In this document: positions 16,090 through 25,171 of the stretch, one piece after another
Layout of the letters: the number at the start of each line of letters is the position of its first letter
Position numbering within the stretch: position 1 is the first letter of the stretch
Source: UBA4421 sp002470275
Lineage (GTDB): Bacteria; Pseudomonadota; Gammaproteobacteria; Pseudomonadales; Azotimanducaceae
Reading direction: 5' to 3'
Assembly (NCBI GenBank): GCA_913052345.1
Contig: CAJXDR010000030.1
Span: 1-33,015 of the forward strand
DNA: 33,015 bases
Notes under the pieces: model-generated
The model's database searches: none
Seen by the model: the letters and a program-made list of their open reading frames with translations, nothing else
What the model was told of the DNA's origin: nothing
Made by a program: the position numbers and the translations under genes

Positions 16090-16701
16090 ATGGCTCAGTA
16101 TCTAAAGATTCACCCTGAAAATCCCCAGCAGCGCTTGATTGATATCGCGGTAACCGCGCTGCAGCGAGGAGAACTGGTGATCTATCCCACCGATACAACC
16201 TACGCTATTGCCTGCCAGCTGGGGGATAAGGGGGTCCTTCAGCGCCTGATTTCCCTGCGGCGGCTGGATAGCGGCCATCAATTCACCCTGGCCTGCAAGG
16301 ACCTGAGCGAACTGGGCAGCTATGCGCGGGTGGAAAATAGCGTTTATCGCCTGCTCAAAAGAAATACCCCGGGGCCTTTTACCTTCCTTCTTCCCGCTAC
16401 CAAGGAGGTCCCGAAACGCCTGGTGCACCCCAAGAAAAAAATCATCGGCTTACGGGTGCCCGACCACCCTGTCGCTCAGGCCCTTCTCAGCACTATGGGT
16501 GAACCGCTATTGACCACCACGTTCAGACTGCCTGGTGAGGCGGAGATGCCCCAAGACGGGGACCAAATCAGAGAGCAAATCGGCAGTCAGGTGGCGGTCG
16601 TCATCGATGGCGGACACTGCGGCACTGAATCCTCTACGGTCGTGGACCTGACCGGGCCGGAACAAGTCATCATTCGACAGGGGGTTGGCGAGCTGCACTG
16701 A
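16090..16701 (+). CDS. yciO: YciO-type YrdC/Sua5 domain protein
   Basis: A 203-aa YrdC-fold protein. The start MAQYLKIHPENPQQRLID is nearly that of E. coli YciO, and YPTDTTYAIAC, HQFTLACKDLSEL, NTPGPFTFLLPATKEVP and GLRVPDHPVAQALL follow. YrdC/Sua5 enzymes make threonylcarbamoyl-AMP for the t6A37 base of tRNA; YciO is a paralog whose role in vivo is less clear. I chose ATG at 16090, with GAGG about ten bases upstream. An in-frame ATG at 15994 would add 32 residues not found in the family. In many relatives a PHP-domain gene (trpH/rnm) precedes yciO; here it is absent and yciB is divergent. Confidence 0.93.
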   Translation: MAQYLKIHPENPQQRLIDIAVTALQRGELVIYPTDTTYAIACQLGDKGVLQRLISLRRLDSGHQFTLACKDLSELGSYARVENSVYRLLKRNTPGPFTFLLPATKEVPKRLVHPKKKIIGLRVPDHPVAQALLSTMGEPLLTTTFRLPGEAEMPQDGDQIREQIGSQVAVVIDGGHCGTESSTVVDLTGPEQVIIRQGVGELH

Positions 16702-16805
16702 TTCTGGGCTGGCGTGTTCTAACCAGCGAGAGAGGGTGAAAACTCTGCCATCATGTTGCCTGACCCTCTATACTCCTCACCTTCAGGGTAAAAGAGGGTG
16801 CTCGT

Positions 16806-18014
16806 TTGAGCGGTAATGATTCGAGTCAGAGGGTGGTCTCCGGGATGAGGCCCACCGGGCGATTACACCTTGGCCACTTACATGGCGTCTTAAAAAACTG
16901 GGTTAAGCTCCAATACGAATATGAATGCTTTTTCTTTGTTGCGGATCTGCACGCCTTAACCACGAATTACGAAAGCTCCGAGACCATTGATCAATATAGT
17001 CATCAGACGGTGGTGGACTGGCTAGCCGCTGGGGTCAACCCGGGAGCGGCTACCCTCTTTGTGCAAAGCCGCGTGCCTGAGCATGCGGAGCTTCATCTGA
17101 TCCTGTCGATGATCACGCCCGTATCATGGCTCGAAAGAGTCCCCTCCTTTAAGGACCAACAGCAAAAATTAAGCGACCGAGATTTATCCACCTACGGCTT
17201 TCTCGGCTATCCGTTGCTGCAGGCTGCCGACATCCTCATCTACCGCGCTGGATCGGTGCCCGTTGGCGCGGATCAGGTGGCCCACGTTGAGCTGACACGG
17301 GAGGTGGCGCGCCGCTTTAACCACGTCTATGGGAGAGAGCCGGGTTTTGAGGAGCAGGCGGAAGCGGCGGTCAAAAAGATGGGCCGCAAGGCAGCTCGGC
17401 TGTATGTGGAGCTGCGTCGGGACTATCAGGAACGTGGTGATGCTGAGGCCCTGGAAAGGGCGCGGGCACTGCTGGCGGAGCAACAAAATCTGTCCATAGG
17501 GGATCGTGAACGTCTCTTCGGATACTTAGAGGGCAGCGGTCGAATTATCCTGCCGGAGCCCCAATCCCTGCTCACCGCTCAGGCCAAGGTGCCCGGTCTC
17601 GATGGGGAAAAGATGTCCAAATCCTATAACAACGTACTGTCCCTTCGAGAGGCGCCAGAGCTTGTAGAGACCAAAATCCGCACGATGCAGACGGATCCCG
17701 CCCGCGTGCGGCGATCCGACCCCGGAACGCCAGGGAATTGCCCTGTCTTCGCACTGCACGAGATTTATGCTGATGAAGCCGTTTTGCAGTGGGCGTCTGA
17801 GGGGTGCCGTTCTGCCGGCATAGGCTGTGTCGACTGTAAACAACCGCTGATCGACAAAGTGAATGCGGAGCAGGCGGAATTACGCCAGCGTGCACAACAG
17901 TTTGAGGAAGATCCGGATTTGGTGAGGGCGGTCATCCAGGAAGGTTCGGAAAAGGCTCGGGCTGCAGCGAGAGAAACGCTGGATGATGTCAAAGAGGCTA
18001 TTGGCATTCGTTAG
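16806..18014 (+). CDS. trpS: Tryptophanyl-tRNA synthetase
   Basis: Class I synthetase of 402 aa that charges tRNA-Trp. Seen are SGMRPTGRLHLGHLHG (the HIGH-like motif GHLHG), YPLLQAADILIYRA, GADQVAHVELTRE and the intact KMSKS loop in GEKMSKSYNN. It is the longer gammaproteobacterial variant with an inserted helical segment (about 175-235) between the catalytic halves. Near the end, four Cys are spaced C-x21-C-x6-C-x2-C (from GNCPVF to GCVDCKQ), resembling the [4Fe-4S] site known in Thermotoga TrpRS. The start is TTG at 16806, with AGAGGGTG about seven bases before it; no better start lies in frame before the conserved region. Confidence 0.96.
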   Translation: MSGNDSSQRVVSGMRPTGRLHLGHLHGVLKNWVKLQYEYECFFFVADLHALTTNYESSETIDQYSHQTVVDWLAAGVNPGAATLFVQSRVPEHAELHLILSMITPVSWLERVPSFKDQQQKLSDRDLSTYGFLGYPLLQAADILIYRAGSVPVGADQVAHVELTREVARRFNHVYGREPGFEEQAEAAVKKMGRKAARLYVELRRDYQERGDAEALERARALLAEQQNLSIGDRERLFGYLEGSGRIILPEPQSLLTAQAKVPGLDGEKMSKSYNNVLSLREAPELVETKIRTMQTDPARVRRSDPGTPGNCPVFALHEIYADEAVLQWASEGCRSAGIGCVDCKQPLIDKVNAEQAELRQRAQQFEEDPDLVRAVIQEGSEKARAAARETLDDVKEAIGIR

Positions 18015-18070
18015 GACCAAGGTCATGCTCAGGGGCGACGGCGGCCCTGAGCAGCAATAGAGGAAATCGG

Positions 18071-19006
18071 ATGCAAAACGAAGCGCAGTCAGGAGAAGAT
18101 CAGCCGGTAGGCGTTCCCAATGGGGCAGGTCGTCTGTCTGCGGCTCGCCAGTACAACAGCCAGACCATCGCCATTGTGGCGGGCACTGAGGTAAGTGAAC
18201 TGCCCAAAGATCTTTACATTCCGCCAGAGGCACTGGAGGTTTTTCTTGAGACCTTTGAAGGTCCTCTGGATCTCCTGCTATACCTTATTCGGCGACAGAA
18301 CCTGGATATCTTAGAGGTTCAGGTCTCGGTGATCACCGCACAGTACATCAGCTACATCGAGCTCATGCAGGCGCTGCAGCTTGAGTTGGCGGGAGAGTAC
18401 CTTCTCATGGCGGCTATGCTTGCGGAGATCAAGTCCCGCATGCTCCTGCCCCGTCCTGGCGGCGAGGAAGAGGAGGACGACCCCAGGTCTGAATTGATCC
18501 GCCGGCTTCAGGAATACGAGCAAATCAAGGCAGCTTCTGAGGGTCTTGATGAACTGCCTCGGATGGAGAGAGAAATACACGGTGTTGCCGCCGCCAAACC
18601 AACGATAGTTAGACAGCATGCAGAGCCTGACGTTGACTTGCGGGAGGTCCTCATGGCCTTGGCCCAGGTGCTTCGGCGAGCGGAACTGAACGTTCAGCAT
18701 GAAGTCCAGTTTGAGGCGCTGTCGGTGAGAGATCGCATGAGTCAGATACTGTCTCGGGTTCAGCACGCTCGCGGGTACACAGCCTTCCACGAGCTGTTTG
18801 TCGCCTCTGAGGGCAGACGGGGGGTTGTGCTGACCTTTTTGGCGATCATGGAACTTGTACGTGAGCGCATTCTAGATTTCGTGCAGGCCGAGGCCTTTGC
18901 GCCGATCCACGTTCGCGCCGGAGAGCGCCATGATGTTGCAGAGGAGATGGGTCTGCAGGGTCGTGAAGTCCACTATGGTGATGAGTCCAGCGGAGAGGAA
19001 GGCTAA
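18071..19006 (+). CDS. scpA: Segregation and condensation protein A
   Basis: ScpA is the kleisin of the Smc-ScpAB condensin, linking Smc heads to ScpB and helping chromosome segregation. The 311-aa protein contains FEGPLDLLLYLIRRQNLDI, the family's N-terminal signature, then AGEYLLMAAMLAEIKSRMLLP and a C-terminal winged-helix region with VLTFLAIMELVRER. About 50 N-terminal residues precede the conserved part and are probably disordered. The start ATG has GAGGAAATCGG just upstream. The scpB ATG overlaps the final base of its TAA. No smc gene is in the window. Confidence 0.95.
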   Translation: MQNEAQSGEDQPVGVPNGAGRLSAARQYNSQTIAIVAGTEVSELPKDLYIPPEALEVFLETFEGPLDLLLYLIRRQNLDILEVQVSVITAQYISYIELMQALQLELAGEYLLMAAMLAEIKSRMLLPRPGGEEEEDDPRSELIRRLQEYEQIKAASEGLDELPRMEREIHGVAAAKPTIVRQHAEPDVDLREVLMALAQVLRRAELNVQHEVQFEALSVRDRMSQILSRVQHARGYTAFHELFVASEGRRGVVLTFLAIMELVRERILDFVQAEAFAPIHVRAGERHDVAEEMGLQGREVHYGDESSGEEG

Positions 19007-19707
19007 TGACCGATCAGGCCCTTGGGGAGCAACAAATCGAGGCCATCATTGACGCTGCGCTGCTCACGTCCGAGGCGCCGCTCACCGTGGAGCAGATATT
19101 TCGGCTGTTCCAGGCAGGGGAGCTGGACGAGGCAGAGGGTAAGAAACAGATTCGCTCTGGCCTAGACGCCTTGGCGGTGGCCTGTGAGGGTCGCGGGGTT
19201 ACTCTTGAGCAGGTGGCCAGCGGCTATCGGTACCAGACACGACAAGAGCTGAGTCCCTGGATTAGCCGACTCTGGGATGAAAAACCGCCCCGCTATACGC
19301 GCGCGCTGCTTGAGACCCTGGCCCTGATCGCCTACCAGCAGCCCGTAACCCGTGGGGATATCGAACAGGTTCGGGGCGTTGCGGTAAGCCAAAATATTAT
19401 GCGCGTGTTGCTCGAGAGAGAATGGATTCGTGTGGTGGGCCAGCGCGAAACGCCAGGACGCCCCGCTCTCTATGGCACTACCAAGGCCTTTCTGGATTAT
19501 TTCAATTTGCGCAAATTGGAGGAATTGCCGCCCCTAGCCGAAATCAAGGCCCTGGTCGAGCCGGTGCTGGTAGCAGAAGAACAAGCAGACGAGCACAGTG
19601 TTCAAACCTCAGGCGGTAGCGACGACCCGAGCCCAGATGCAGCCCCAGAGGGTCACGGCGTTGCTGGGGAAGAGGCCGTGGGTGCAGCCAACGAAAGCGT
19701 CTCATGA
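19006..19707 (+). CDS. scpB: Segregation and condensation protein B
   Basis: ScpB is the winged-helix dimer that binds ScpA in the condensin complex. The 233-aa protein shows IIDAALLTSEAPLTVEQIF, the diagnostic TRALLETLALIAYQQPVTRGDIEQVRG and RPALYGTTKAFLDYFNL. The C-terminal 45 residues are an acidic Ala/Gly/Glu-rich tail. It starts one base inside the scpA stop and ends in an ATGA overlap with rluB, so the three genes are probably translationally coupled. Confidence 0.95.
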   Translation: MTDQALGEQQIEAIIDAALLTSEAPLTVEQIFRLFQAGELDEAEGKKQIRSGLDALAVACEGRGVTLEQVASGYRYQTRQELSPWISRLWDEKPPRYTRALLETLALIAYQQPVTRGDIEQVRGVAVSQNIMRVLLEREWIRVVGQRETPGRPALYGTTKAFLDYFNLRKLEELPPLAEIKALVEPVLVAEEQADEHSVQTSGGSDDPSPDAAPEGHGVAGEEAVGAANESVS

Positions 19708-20558
19708 GTCGTCCACCCAACGCAGCCGAGGTAGGTGCTGCATCCGAGAAGCTGCAGAAGCTTTTGGCTGCCGCGGGCCGAGGTTCGCGTCGGCAGGTGG
19801 AATCTTGGATTGCTGCTGGACGGGTCAGCGTGAACGGTGAGGTTGCCCACCTGGGCCAGCGGGCTACCCTGCACGATCAGGTTGCCATAGATGGGGTCGC
19901 TGTCCGGCTCCAGGCCTTAACCAGTCCGCAGTTACTGATTCTGAACAAGGCATCAGGCGTTGTTTGCAGCCATAGCGATCCCGAGGGCGGAGGCACTATC
20001 TTCGAAAAATTGCCCAAGCTGGGCGAGGGTCGGTGGATCAGCGTGGGGCGCCTGGATGTACAAACCACGGGCCTCTTGCTGGTGACCAATGACGGTGGTT
20101 TAGCCCATCATCTCATGCACCCCTCTACCGGGCTTGATCGTGAGTATGCGGTCCGCGTTAACGCCAAGCTGGAAGACCAGGACGTTGTAAAACTCACCAA
20201 GGGCGTTGAGGTGGACGGTGAACGACTACGCTTCTCTGATGTACGTTATTACGATGGCAGCGAGAATAATTTTTGGTACCACGTAGTGTTGCTGGAAGGC
20301 AAAAATCGCGAGGTGCGCAGGCTATTCGAAAGTGTGGGTTGTACGGTCAGTCGATTGAAGCGCGTCCGCTATGGGCCGGTTATTTTGCCGTCCTGGCTCA
20401 CGGTCGGGCAGTGGGCCTCTGTCCAGGATACAGACCTTCGGGCGCTGTATAAGATGCTTAAGCTGCCGCGCCCCGGCCGCCCTGACCAACGGCTGAAACG
20501 CTCTCGAGTGGCAAAGACAACTTGCCTGATCCCCTATCCTAAACTGGGTGCGCGCTAG
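19704..20558 (+). CDS. rluB: 23S rRNA pseudouridine synthase RluB
   Basis: RluB converts U2605 (E. coli numbering) of 23S rRNA to pseudouridine. The 284-aa protein has an N-terminal S4 domain (KLQKLLAAAGRGSRRQVE... VSVNGEV) and the RsuA-type synthase domain with the catalytic GRLDVQTTGLLLVTNDG (Asp in GRLD) and NREVRRLFESVGCTVSRL. A short Arg/Lys-rich tail follows the domain. Linkage to scpAB is standard. Its TAG stop and the yciK stop on the other strand share the palindrome CTAG at 20555-20558. Confidence 0.94.
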   Translation: MSRPPNAAEVGAASEKLQKLLAAAGRGSRRQVESWIAAGRVSVNGEVAHLGQRATLHDQVAIDGVAVRLQALTSPQLLILNKASGVVCSHSDPEGGGTIFEKLPKLGEGRWISVGRLDVQTTGLLLVTNDGGLAHHLMHPSTGLDREYAVRVNAKLEDQDVVKLTKGVEVDGERLRFSDVRYYDGSENNFWYHVVLLEGKNREVRRLFESVGCTVSRLKRVRYGPVILPSWLTVGQWASVQDTDLRALYKMLKLPRPGRPDQRLKRSRVAKTTCLIPYPKLGAR

Positions 20559-21403
20559 GCCTGGGGCACCCGCTGTAAGTCTTGCTGCCAGGTGCGGGCA
20601 TCGAGCTGTTGACCCGTAGGGATCGTCAGCACAGGACTGTCGCCTAAACTGCTCATCAACAGCAAAAAGAGCTCCATATGCGCCTCGGGTAGGGGCAGAG
20701 AAAGGGGGTCCTCAAGAGGATAGGCTTCCCGGCGCATGGCAGTCCGCGTTGCACCAGGATTTACGCTGAAAACCTGAATCTGGCCATTGGCCTCGGTTTC
20801 ATCAGCGAGAATTTGGCTCAGCCCTTCAAGGGCGAATTTGGACGCCGCATAGGCTCCCCAATAGGCCCGGCCCTTACGTCCAACGCTGGACGAGGTATGA
20901 ACGACGACGGCTTTCGGGCCTCGGTGCAGCAGTTCAAAGAGTCCCCGATTCAGCATAAAAACAGCGTTGACGTTGATCTGCATAACCTGTTGCCAGGCCT
21001 CTGGCGGATAGTGCTCCAGGGGAACACGTGGCCCCAGGCGCGAGGCGTGATGGACGATCCCGTCCAGGCGCGAAAAGGCCCCGTCGATGGCGTCACCCAG
21101 TTTGCTCACGGTGTCCTCGTCGAGGCGCTCCAGGTCGCAGGGGACGATGACCGGCGAAGTTTGCGTATGCTGAGTGATCCAGTCAGAAACCTGCTCAAGT
21201 TTGCTGCGGGTTTTGCCCAGCAAGATCACGTTGGCGCCGAAGGAGGCATAGGTTTTGGCGGTGGTGGCGCCCAGGCCGTCACCGGCACCGGTTACCAAGA
21301 TGGCTTTATCCTTGAGCGCGTCCGGCAGGAAGTCATGGGTCCAGGCGCTGCTGGCGTCAAGCAACTCAGGGTAATGGTCCAGGTGGGACATGTTCTCGGT
21401 CAT
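20555..21403 (-). CDS. yciK: YciK-family short-chain dehydrogenase/reductase
   Basis: A 282-aa classical SDR. The cofactor motif is VTGAGDGLGATTA (TGxxxGxG), the NAG-equivalent region is HHASRLG, and the catalytic residues are Ser in HTSSSVG and Tyr/Lys in YAASK. YciK-type proteins sit next to ubiG in many gammaproteobacteria; their substrate is not settled. ATG at 21403 overlaps the ubiG stop by 4 bases; ATG at 21391 (MSHLDHYP) is an alternative start. The usual gene between ubiG and yciK, mupP, is absent. Confidence 0.92.
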   Translation of the reverse strand: MTENMSHLDHYPELLDASSAWTHDFLPDALKDKAILVTGAGDGLGATTAKTYASFGANVILLGKTRSKLEQVSDWITQHTQTSPVIVPCDLERLDEDTVSKLGDAIDGAFSRLDGIVHHASRLGPRVPLEHYPPEAWQQVMQINVNAVFMLNRGLFELLHRGPKAVVVHTSSSVGRKGRAYWGAYAASKFALEGLSQILADETEANGQIQVFSVNPGATRTAMRREAYPLEDPLSLPLPEAHMELFLLLMSSLGDSPVLTIPTGQQLDARTWQQDLQRVPQA

Positions 21404-22110
21404 GTCGTGGGTTTGCGTGCATGAATCAAGTAATTCGTGTCCGTATTCTCAACCAGTGCCGCTTGGCGAGTCAGCGGGTTGTAGCGCATGCCGCGGATTT
21501 CCACCAGATCAAGTCCCGCTTCGCGGATGGCCGCGGATAGCTCGGAAGGCTTGATGAACTTGCTGTACTCATGGGTGCCTCGGGGCAGGATATTGAGCAC
21601 GTACTCGGCGCCGAGGATGAGCAGCAGGTAGGCCTTGGGGTTACGGTTGATGGTGGAGAAAAACAGGTCCCCACCGGGCATGGCCAGGTCGGCGCAGGCC
21701 TGAACCGTAGCCGGATAGTGGGTGACATGCTCCAGCATTTCGAGACAGGTCACCGTGCGGAATTCGCCCGGATGCCTGACCGCCATCTCTTCAGCCGTAG
21801 ATTGCTGATAGTTCAATTCAATGCCTGCCTCTAGGGCGTGCAGTTTGGCGACGCCCAATGCTTTTTCGGCCATGTCGATACCCGTCGTGGGTACGCCGAG
21901 ACGCGCCATGGATTCGGCGAGAATACCGCCTCCGCACCCCACGTCGATGGCAGGCCCCTGGGTTAGGGCGCCTATGTCGCGAATATAGTTGAGGCGGACG
22001 GGGTTAATGTCATGGAGGGGCTTAAAGTCGCCATTAGGGTCCCACCAGCGATGGGCGAGGGCGTCGAATTTACTGATTTCCTCTTGGTCCACGTTTTGGG
22101 TGGCAGTCAT
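21400..22110 (-). CDS. ubiG: Ubiquinone biosynthesis O-methyltransferase UbiG
   Basis: UbiG is a SAM-dependent O-methyltransferase that acts twice in ubiquinone synthesis. The 236-aa protein starts MTATQNVDQEEISKFDAL and then shows WWDPNGDFKPLHDINPVRL, the SAM motif IDVGCGGGILAESMARLG, TCLEMLEHV and FFSTINRNPKAYLL. I chose ATG at 22110, with AGGAAG about six bases upstream; a frame reaching 22230 has no family match upstream. It is divergent from gyrA. Confidence 0.95.
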   Translation of the reverse strand: MTATQNVDQEEISKFDALAHRWWDPNGDFKPLHDINPVRLNYIRDIGALTQGPAIDVGCGGGILAESMARLGVPTTGIDMAEKALGVAKLHALEAGIELNYQQSTAEEMAVRHPGEFRTVTCLEMLEHVTHYPATVQACADLAMPGGDLFFSTINRNPKAYLLLILGAEYVLNILPRGTHEYSKFIKPSELSAAIREAGLDLVEIRGMRYNPLTRQAALVENTDTNYLIHARKPTT

Positions 22111-22512
22111 CTTAGTCTTCCTACTGGTTTGATGATTAAGGTATGGGCCCAACGAGGCATCACCCGGCCTGGGCAAGGTTGCGCTGCGCCCGACGCCTCG
22201 TCTCCCCTGGTCAAGGGAGCACCGATCCACGGCGACGGCCTGGGGAACTCAATGGGGTCAGGGTCCAGGCGTTCAAGGTCTGGTCCCATCATATCCGTTG
22301 GTTCTCTGGTGGCGCCATGGCGTTAGCTCTCAATTGCGGGGGGAACAGGCCGGCGATGGCATCGCTTGGTATCATTGCCCGAGTATAGCGGTCCCGGAGC
22401 GCGTGATTAAACCGTCTGTTTTCCCCCCGGGCGCTGGGCAACCGGGCCACCTTTTTCGAGGGCCATATGCTATAATTTCGTGCTTTTTTCAGAAGATTAG
22501 AAACGCCTGTTT
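22111..22512. other. Divergent intergenic region, ubiG and gyrA
   Basis: These 402 bases hold the gyrA promoter (22468-22476). A minus-strand TATACT (22382-22387) could be a ubiG -10, but would give a 265-base leader. The remainder is GC-rich and I see no gene; frames on both strands have no recognisable protein. mtnA and mupP, common near this junction in relatives, are not present. Confidence 0.45.
22468..22476 (+). promoter_or_regulatory. Extended -10 promoter of gyrA
   Basis: TGCTATAAT is an extended -10 (TGn plus a perfect TATAAT). The -35 region around 22448-22453 (CACCTT) is weak, as expected for an extended -10. Transcription would start near 22483, about 30 bases before the gyrA ATG, leaving a short leader with no strong Shine-Dalgarno. 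Confidence 0.65.
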
Positions 22513-25095
22513 ATGTCAGAAATAACACCCGACGATTCGCGCGATATCCAACCCGTTAACATAGAGGACGAGCTGCGGCAGTCCTATATGGACTACGCCA
22601 TGAGCGTGATCGTTGGTCGAGCTTTACCAGACGTCAGAGATGGATTGAAACCTGTCCATAAGCGCGTCTTATTCGCCATGAACGAGCTGAACAATACCTT
22701 CAACCGGCCCTACGTGAAGTCGGCCAGAGTGGTCGGGGACGTGATTGGTAAGTACCATCCCCACGGCGATACGGCGGTTTACGACACCGTTGTGCGCATG
22801 GCTCAAGACTTCTCTATGCGGTACCTGCTGGTGGACGGTCAGGGCAATTTTGGCTCTATTGATGCGGACCCTCCCGCGGCCATGCGCTATACCGAAGTGC
22901 GAATGGCGAAAATCGCCGGCGAGCTGCTGGCGGATCTCGACAAAGATACGGTGGACTTCGTCAACAACTACGACGATTCCTTGACCATGCCCGATGTACT
23001 GCCTACGCGCATCCCCAACTTGCTGGTCAACGGGAGCTCTGGCATTGCCGTGGGCATGGCAACGAACATTCCGCCCCATAACCTCACTGAAGTGGTGAAT
23101 GGCTGCCTGGCCATCCTGGATGACCGAGAGATTGGGGTGGATGGGTTGATGGAGCATATCCAGGCACCGGATTTCCCCACCGGCGGCATCATCAATGGCC
23201 GAGCAGGCGTGGTGCAGGCCTATCGCACCGGACGCGGGCGCATCTACGTGCGGGGTAAGGCCCATGTGGAGGAGGACAAGGGTGGGCGGGAAAAGATTGT
23301 CATCACTGAAATTCCGTTTCAGCTCAACAAGGCCCGGCTGATCGAGAAAATTGCCGAGTTGGTGAAGGAAAAGCGCATCGAGGGCATTACCGAGCTGCGA
23401 GATGAATCGGACAAAGACGGTCTGCGCGTGGTGATTGAGGTGCGACGCGGTGACTCTGGGGAAGTGATTCTCAACAATCTTTACAGCCAAACCCAGCTGC
23501 AGTCTGTTTTCGGTATCAACTGTGTGGCACTGGTGGAAGGCCAGCCACGACTGCTTAACCTGCGGCAGATGCTTGATGCCTTCCTTCAGCATCGGCAGGA
23601 GGTCGTGACTCGGCGAACCGTATACCTGCTCCGTCGAGCCCGCCAGCGGGCCCACATTCTGGAGGGGCAGGCGGTGGCCCTGGCCAATATCGACGCGGTA
23701 ATCGAGCTGATCCGGCGCTCTCCGTCCGCAGGGGAGGCTCGGCAGGCTCTCATGCAGCAGCGTTTTGAAGCCCAAGCGCTATTTGACCTGCTGGAGCGGG
23801 TGGGCAGTGATGCCTGTCGTCCAGAGGGGCTAGGCCCAGACTTTGGTTTTACCGATTCCCTGTATCGCCTTTCAGAGGAACAGGCCCAGGCCATCTTGGA
23901 AATACGCCTGCACCGGCTCACCGCCATGGAGCAGAGCAAGCTCATGGAGGACTATCAATCGGTGCTGGATGAGATCGCCGATCTGCTGGATATTTTAGGT
24001 TCTCATGAGCGACTGATATCGGTGATCCGCGAGGAGCTGGAAGAGGTCCGAGACAGCTATGGCGATGATCGTCGCACTGAGGTGGTCAGCAGCCAGCAGG
24101 ATCTGTCCGTGGAGGATCTGATCAATGAAGAGGACCTGGTGGTGACCCTGTCTCATCAGGGCTATGCCAAAACCCAGCCGCTGGATGCCTACCAGGCCCA
24201 GCGGCGCGGGGGGCGCGGTAAGGCAGCCACCACGGTCAAAGACGAAGACTTCGTCCAGCACATGCTGGTCGCGAACTCCCATGACACGCTGCTCTGCTTT
24301 TCTAACGAAGGTAAGGTTTACTGGCTCAAGGTCTTTCAAATTCCTCAGGGAAGTCGGGGTGCTAAGGGGCGTCCCATGATCAATTTGCTGCCGCTGGAGG
24401 CGGACGAACGGATCACCACTGTCTTGCCCATCAAAGCCTATGCCAGCGATCACTTTGTCTTTATGGCCACCGCCAACGGGACGGTGAAGAAGACGCCGCT
24501 AGAGCAGTTTTCTCGTCCGCGCCCCAGCGGTCTGATCGCCCTGGACCTGGAGGAGGGGAATACCTTGGTAGGCGCTGCGATTACCGACGGTGGTCGCGAG
24601 ATATTGCTCTGTTCAAGTGCGGGCAAGGCAACGCGATTTAACGAAAGTGATGTGCGTGCCATGGGTCGTACGGCTAAGGGCGTTCGCGGCATCAAGCTCG
24701 GCAACGACCAGCGGGTGATTTCCCTCATCATTCCCGATGACGGTGGCTTCTTGCTCACCGCCAGCGAGCAGGGCTACGGCAAACGCACGCCCATTAGCGA
24801 TTTCCCGCTGCGCGGGCGTGGGGCCCAGGGGGTGATCGCTATGCAGACCAGCGAACGCAATGGGTCGCTGGTGGGTGCCGTGCAGATTTTCTCCGGCGAT
24901 GAGCTGATGCTGATTTCCAATTTGGGCACTCTGGTGCGCACGCTGGGTGACGAAGTTTCTGTTTTAGGGCGTAATACTCAGGGTGTTAGGCTCATCGCGC
25001 TCAAGGGAGAAGAGCAGTTGATCAGCGTTAGTCGGATCGAGGAGCAAGAGACGGCCGACGATGACGCCGGGTCTGATGACGGGGCCTCTGCCTAA
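22513..25095 (+). CDS. gyrA: DNA gyrase subunit A
   Basis: GyrA is the breakage-reunion subunit of gyrase, which supercoils DNA with GyrB. The 860-aa protein has the catalytic Tyr126 in AAMRYTE, the quinolone region GDTAVYD with Thr87 and Asp91 (E. coli Ser83 and Asp87), and the conserved SSGIAVGMATNIPPHNL. Thr at this site is natural in Pseudomonas and need not mean resistance. The GyrA box QRRGGRG (563-569), which is needed for DNA wrapping, is intact in the C-terminal beta-pinwheel. The tail is acidic (EEQETADDDAGSDDG). ATG at 22513 is the only start near the conserved N-terminus. Confidence 0.98.
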   Translation: MSEITPDDSRDIQPVNIEDELRQSYMDYAMSVIVGRALPDVRDGLKPVHKRVLFAMNELNNTFNRPYVKSARVVGDVIGKYHPHGDTAVYDTVVRMAQDFSMRYLLVDGQGNFGSIDADPPAAMRYTEVRMAKIAGELLADLDKDTVDFVNNYDDSLTMPDVLPTRIPNLLVNGSSGIAVGMATNIPPHNLTEVVNGCLAILDDREIGVDGLMEHIQAPDFPTGGIINGRAGVVQAYRTGRGRIYVRGKAHVEEDKGGREKIVITEIPFQLNKARLIEKIAELVKEKRIEGITELRDESDKDGLRVVIEVRRGDSGEVILNNLYSQTQLQSVFGINCVALVEGQPRLLNLRQMLDAFLQHRQEVVTRRTVYLLRRARQRAHILEGQAVALANIDAVIELIRRSPSAGEARQALMQQRFEAQALFDLLERVGSDACRPEGLGPDFGFTDSLYRLSEEQAQAILEIRLHRLTAMEQSKLMEDYQSVLDEIADLLDILGSHERLISVIREELEEVRDSYGDDRRTEVVSSQQDLSVEDLINEEDLVVTLSHQGYAKTQPLDAYQAQRRGGRGKAATTVKDEDFVQHMLVANSHDTLLCFSNEGKVYWLKVFQIPQGSRGAKGRPMINLLPLEADERITTVLPIKAYASDHFVFMATANGTVKKTPLEQFSRPRPSGLIALDLEEGNTLVGAAITDGGREILLCSSAGKATRFNESDVRAMGRTAKGVRGIKLGNDQRVISLIIPDDGGFLLTASEQGYGKRTPISDFPLRGRGAQGVIAMQTSERNGSLVGAVQIFSGDELMLISNLGTLVRTLGDEVSVLGRNTQGVRLIALKGEEQLISVSRIEEQETADDDAGSDDGASA

Positions 25096-25171
25096 GACAA
25101 CTTTGGTTAGCGGATACAGGGCAGTACGGCAGTGAGATGTACAAGAAAAAGAGCATGGAGTACGCACCAAA

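Noticed and set aside
22596..22900. Thr at the GyrA quinolone position as a resistance mutation
   Set aside because: Thr is the natural residue in Pseudomonas and Asp91 is kept, so resistance cannot be inferred.
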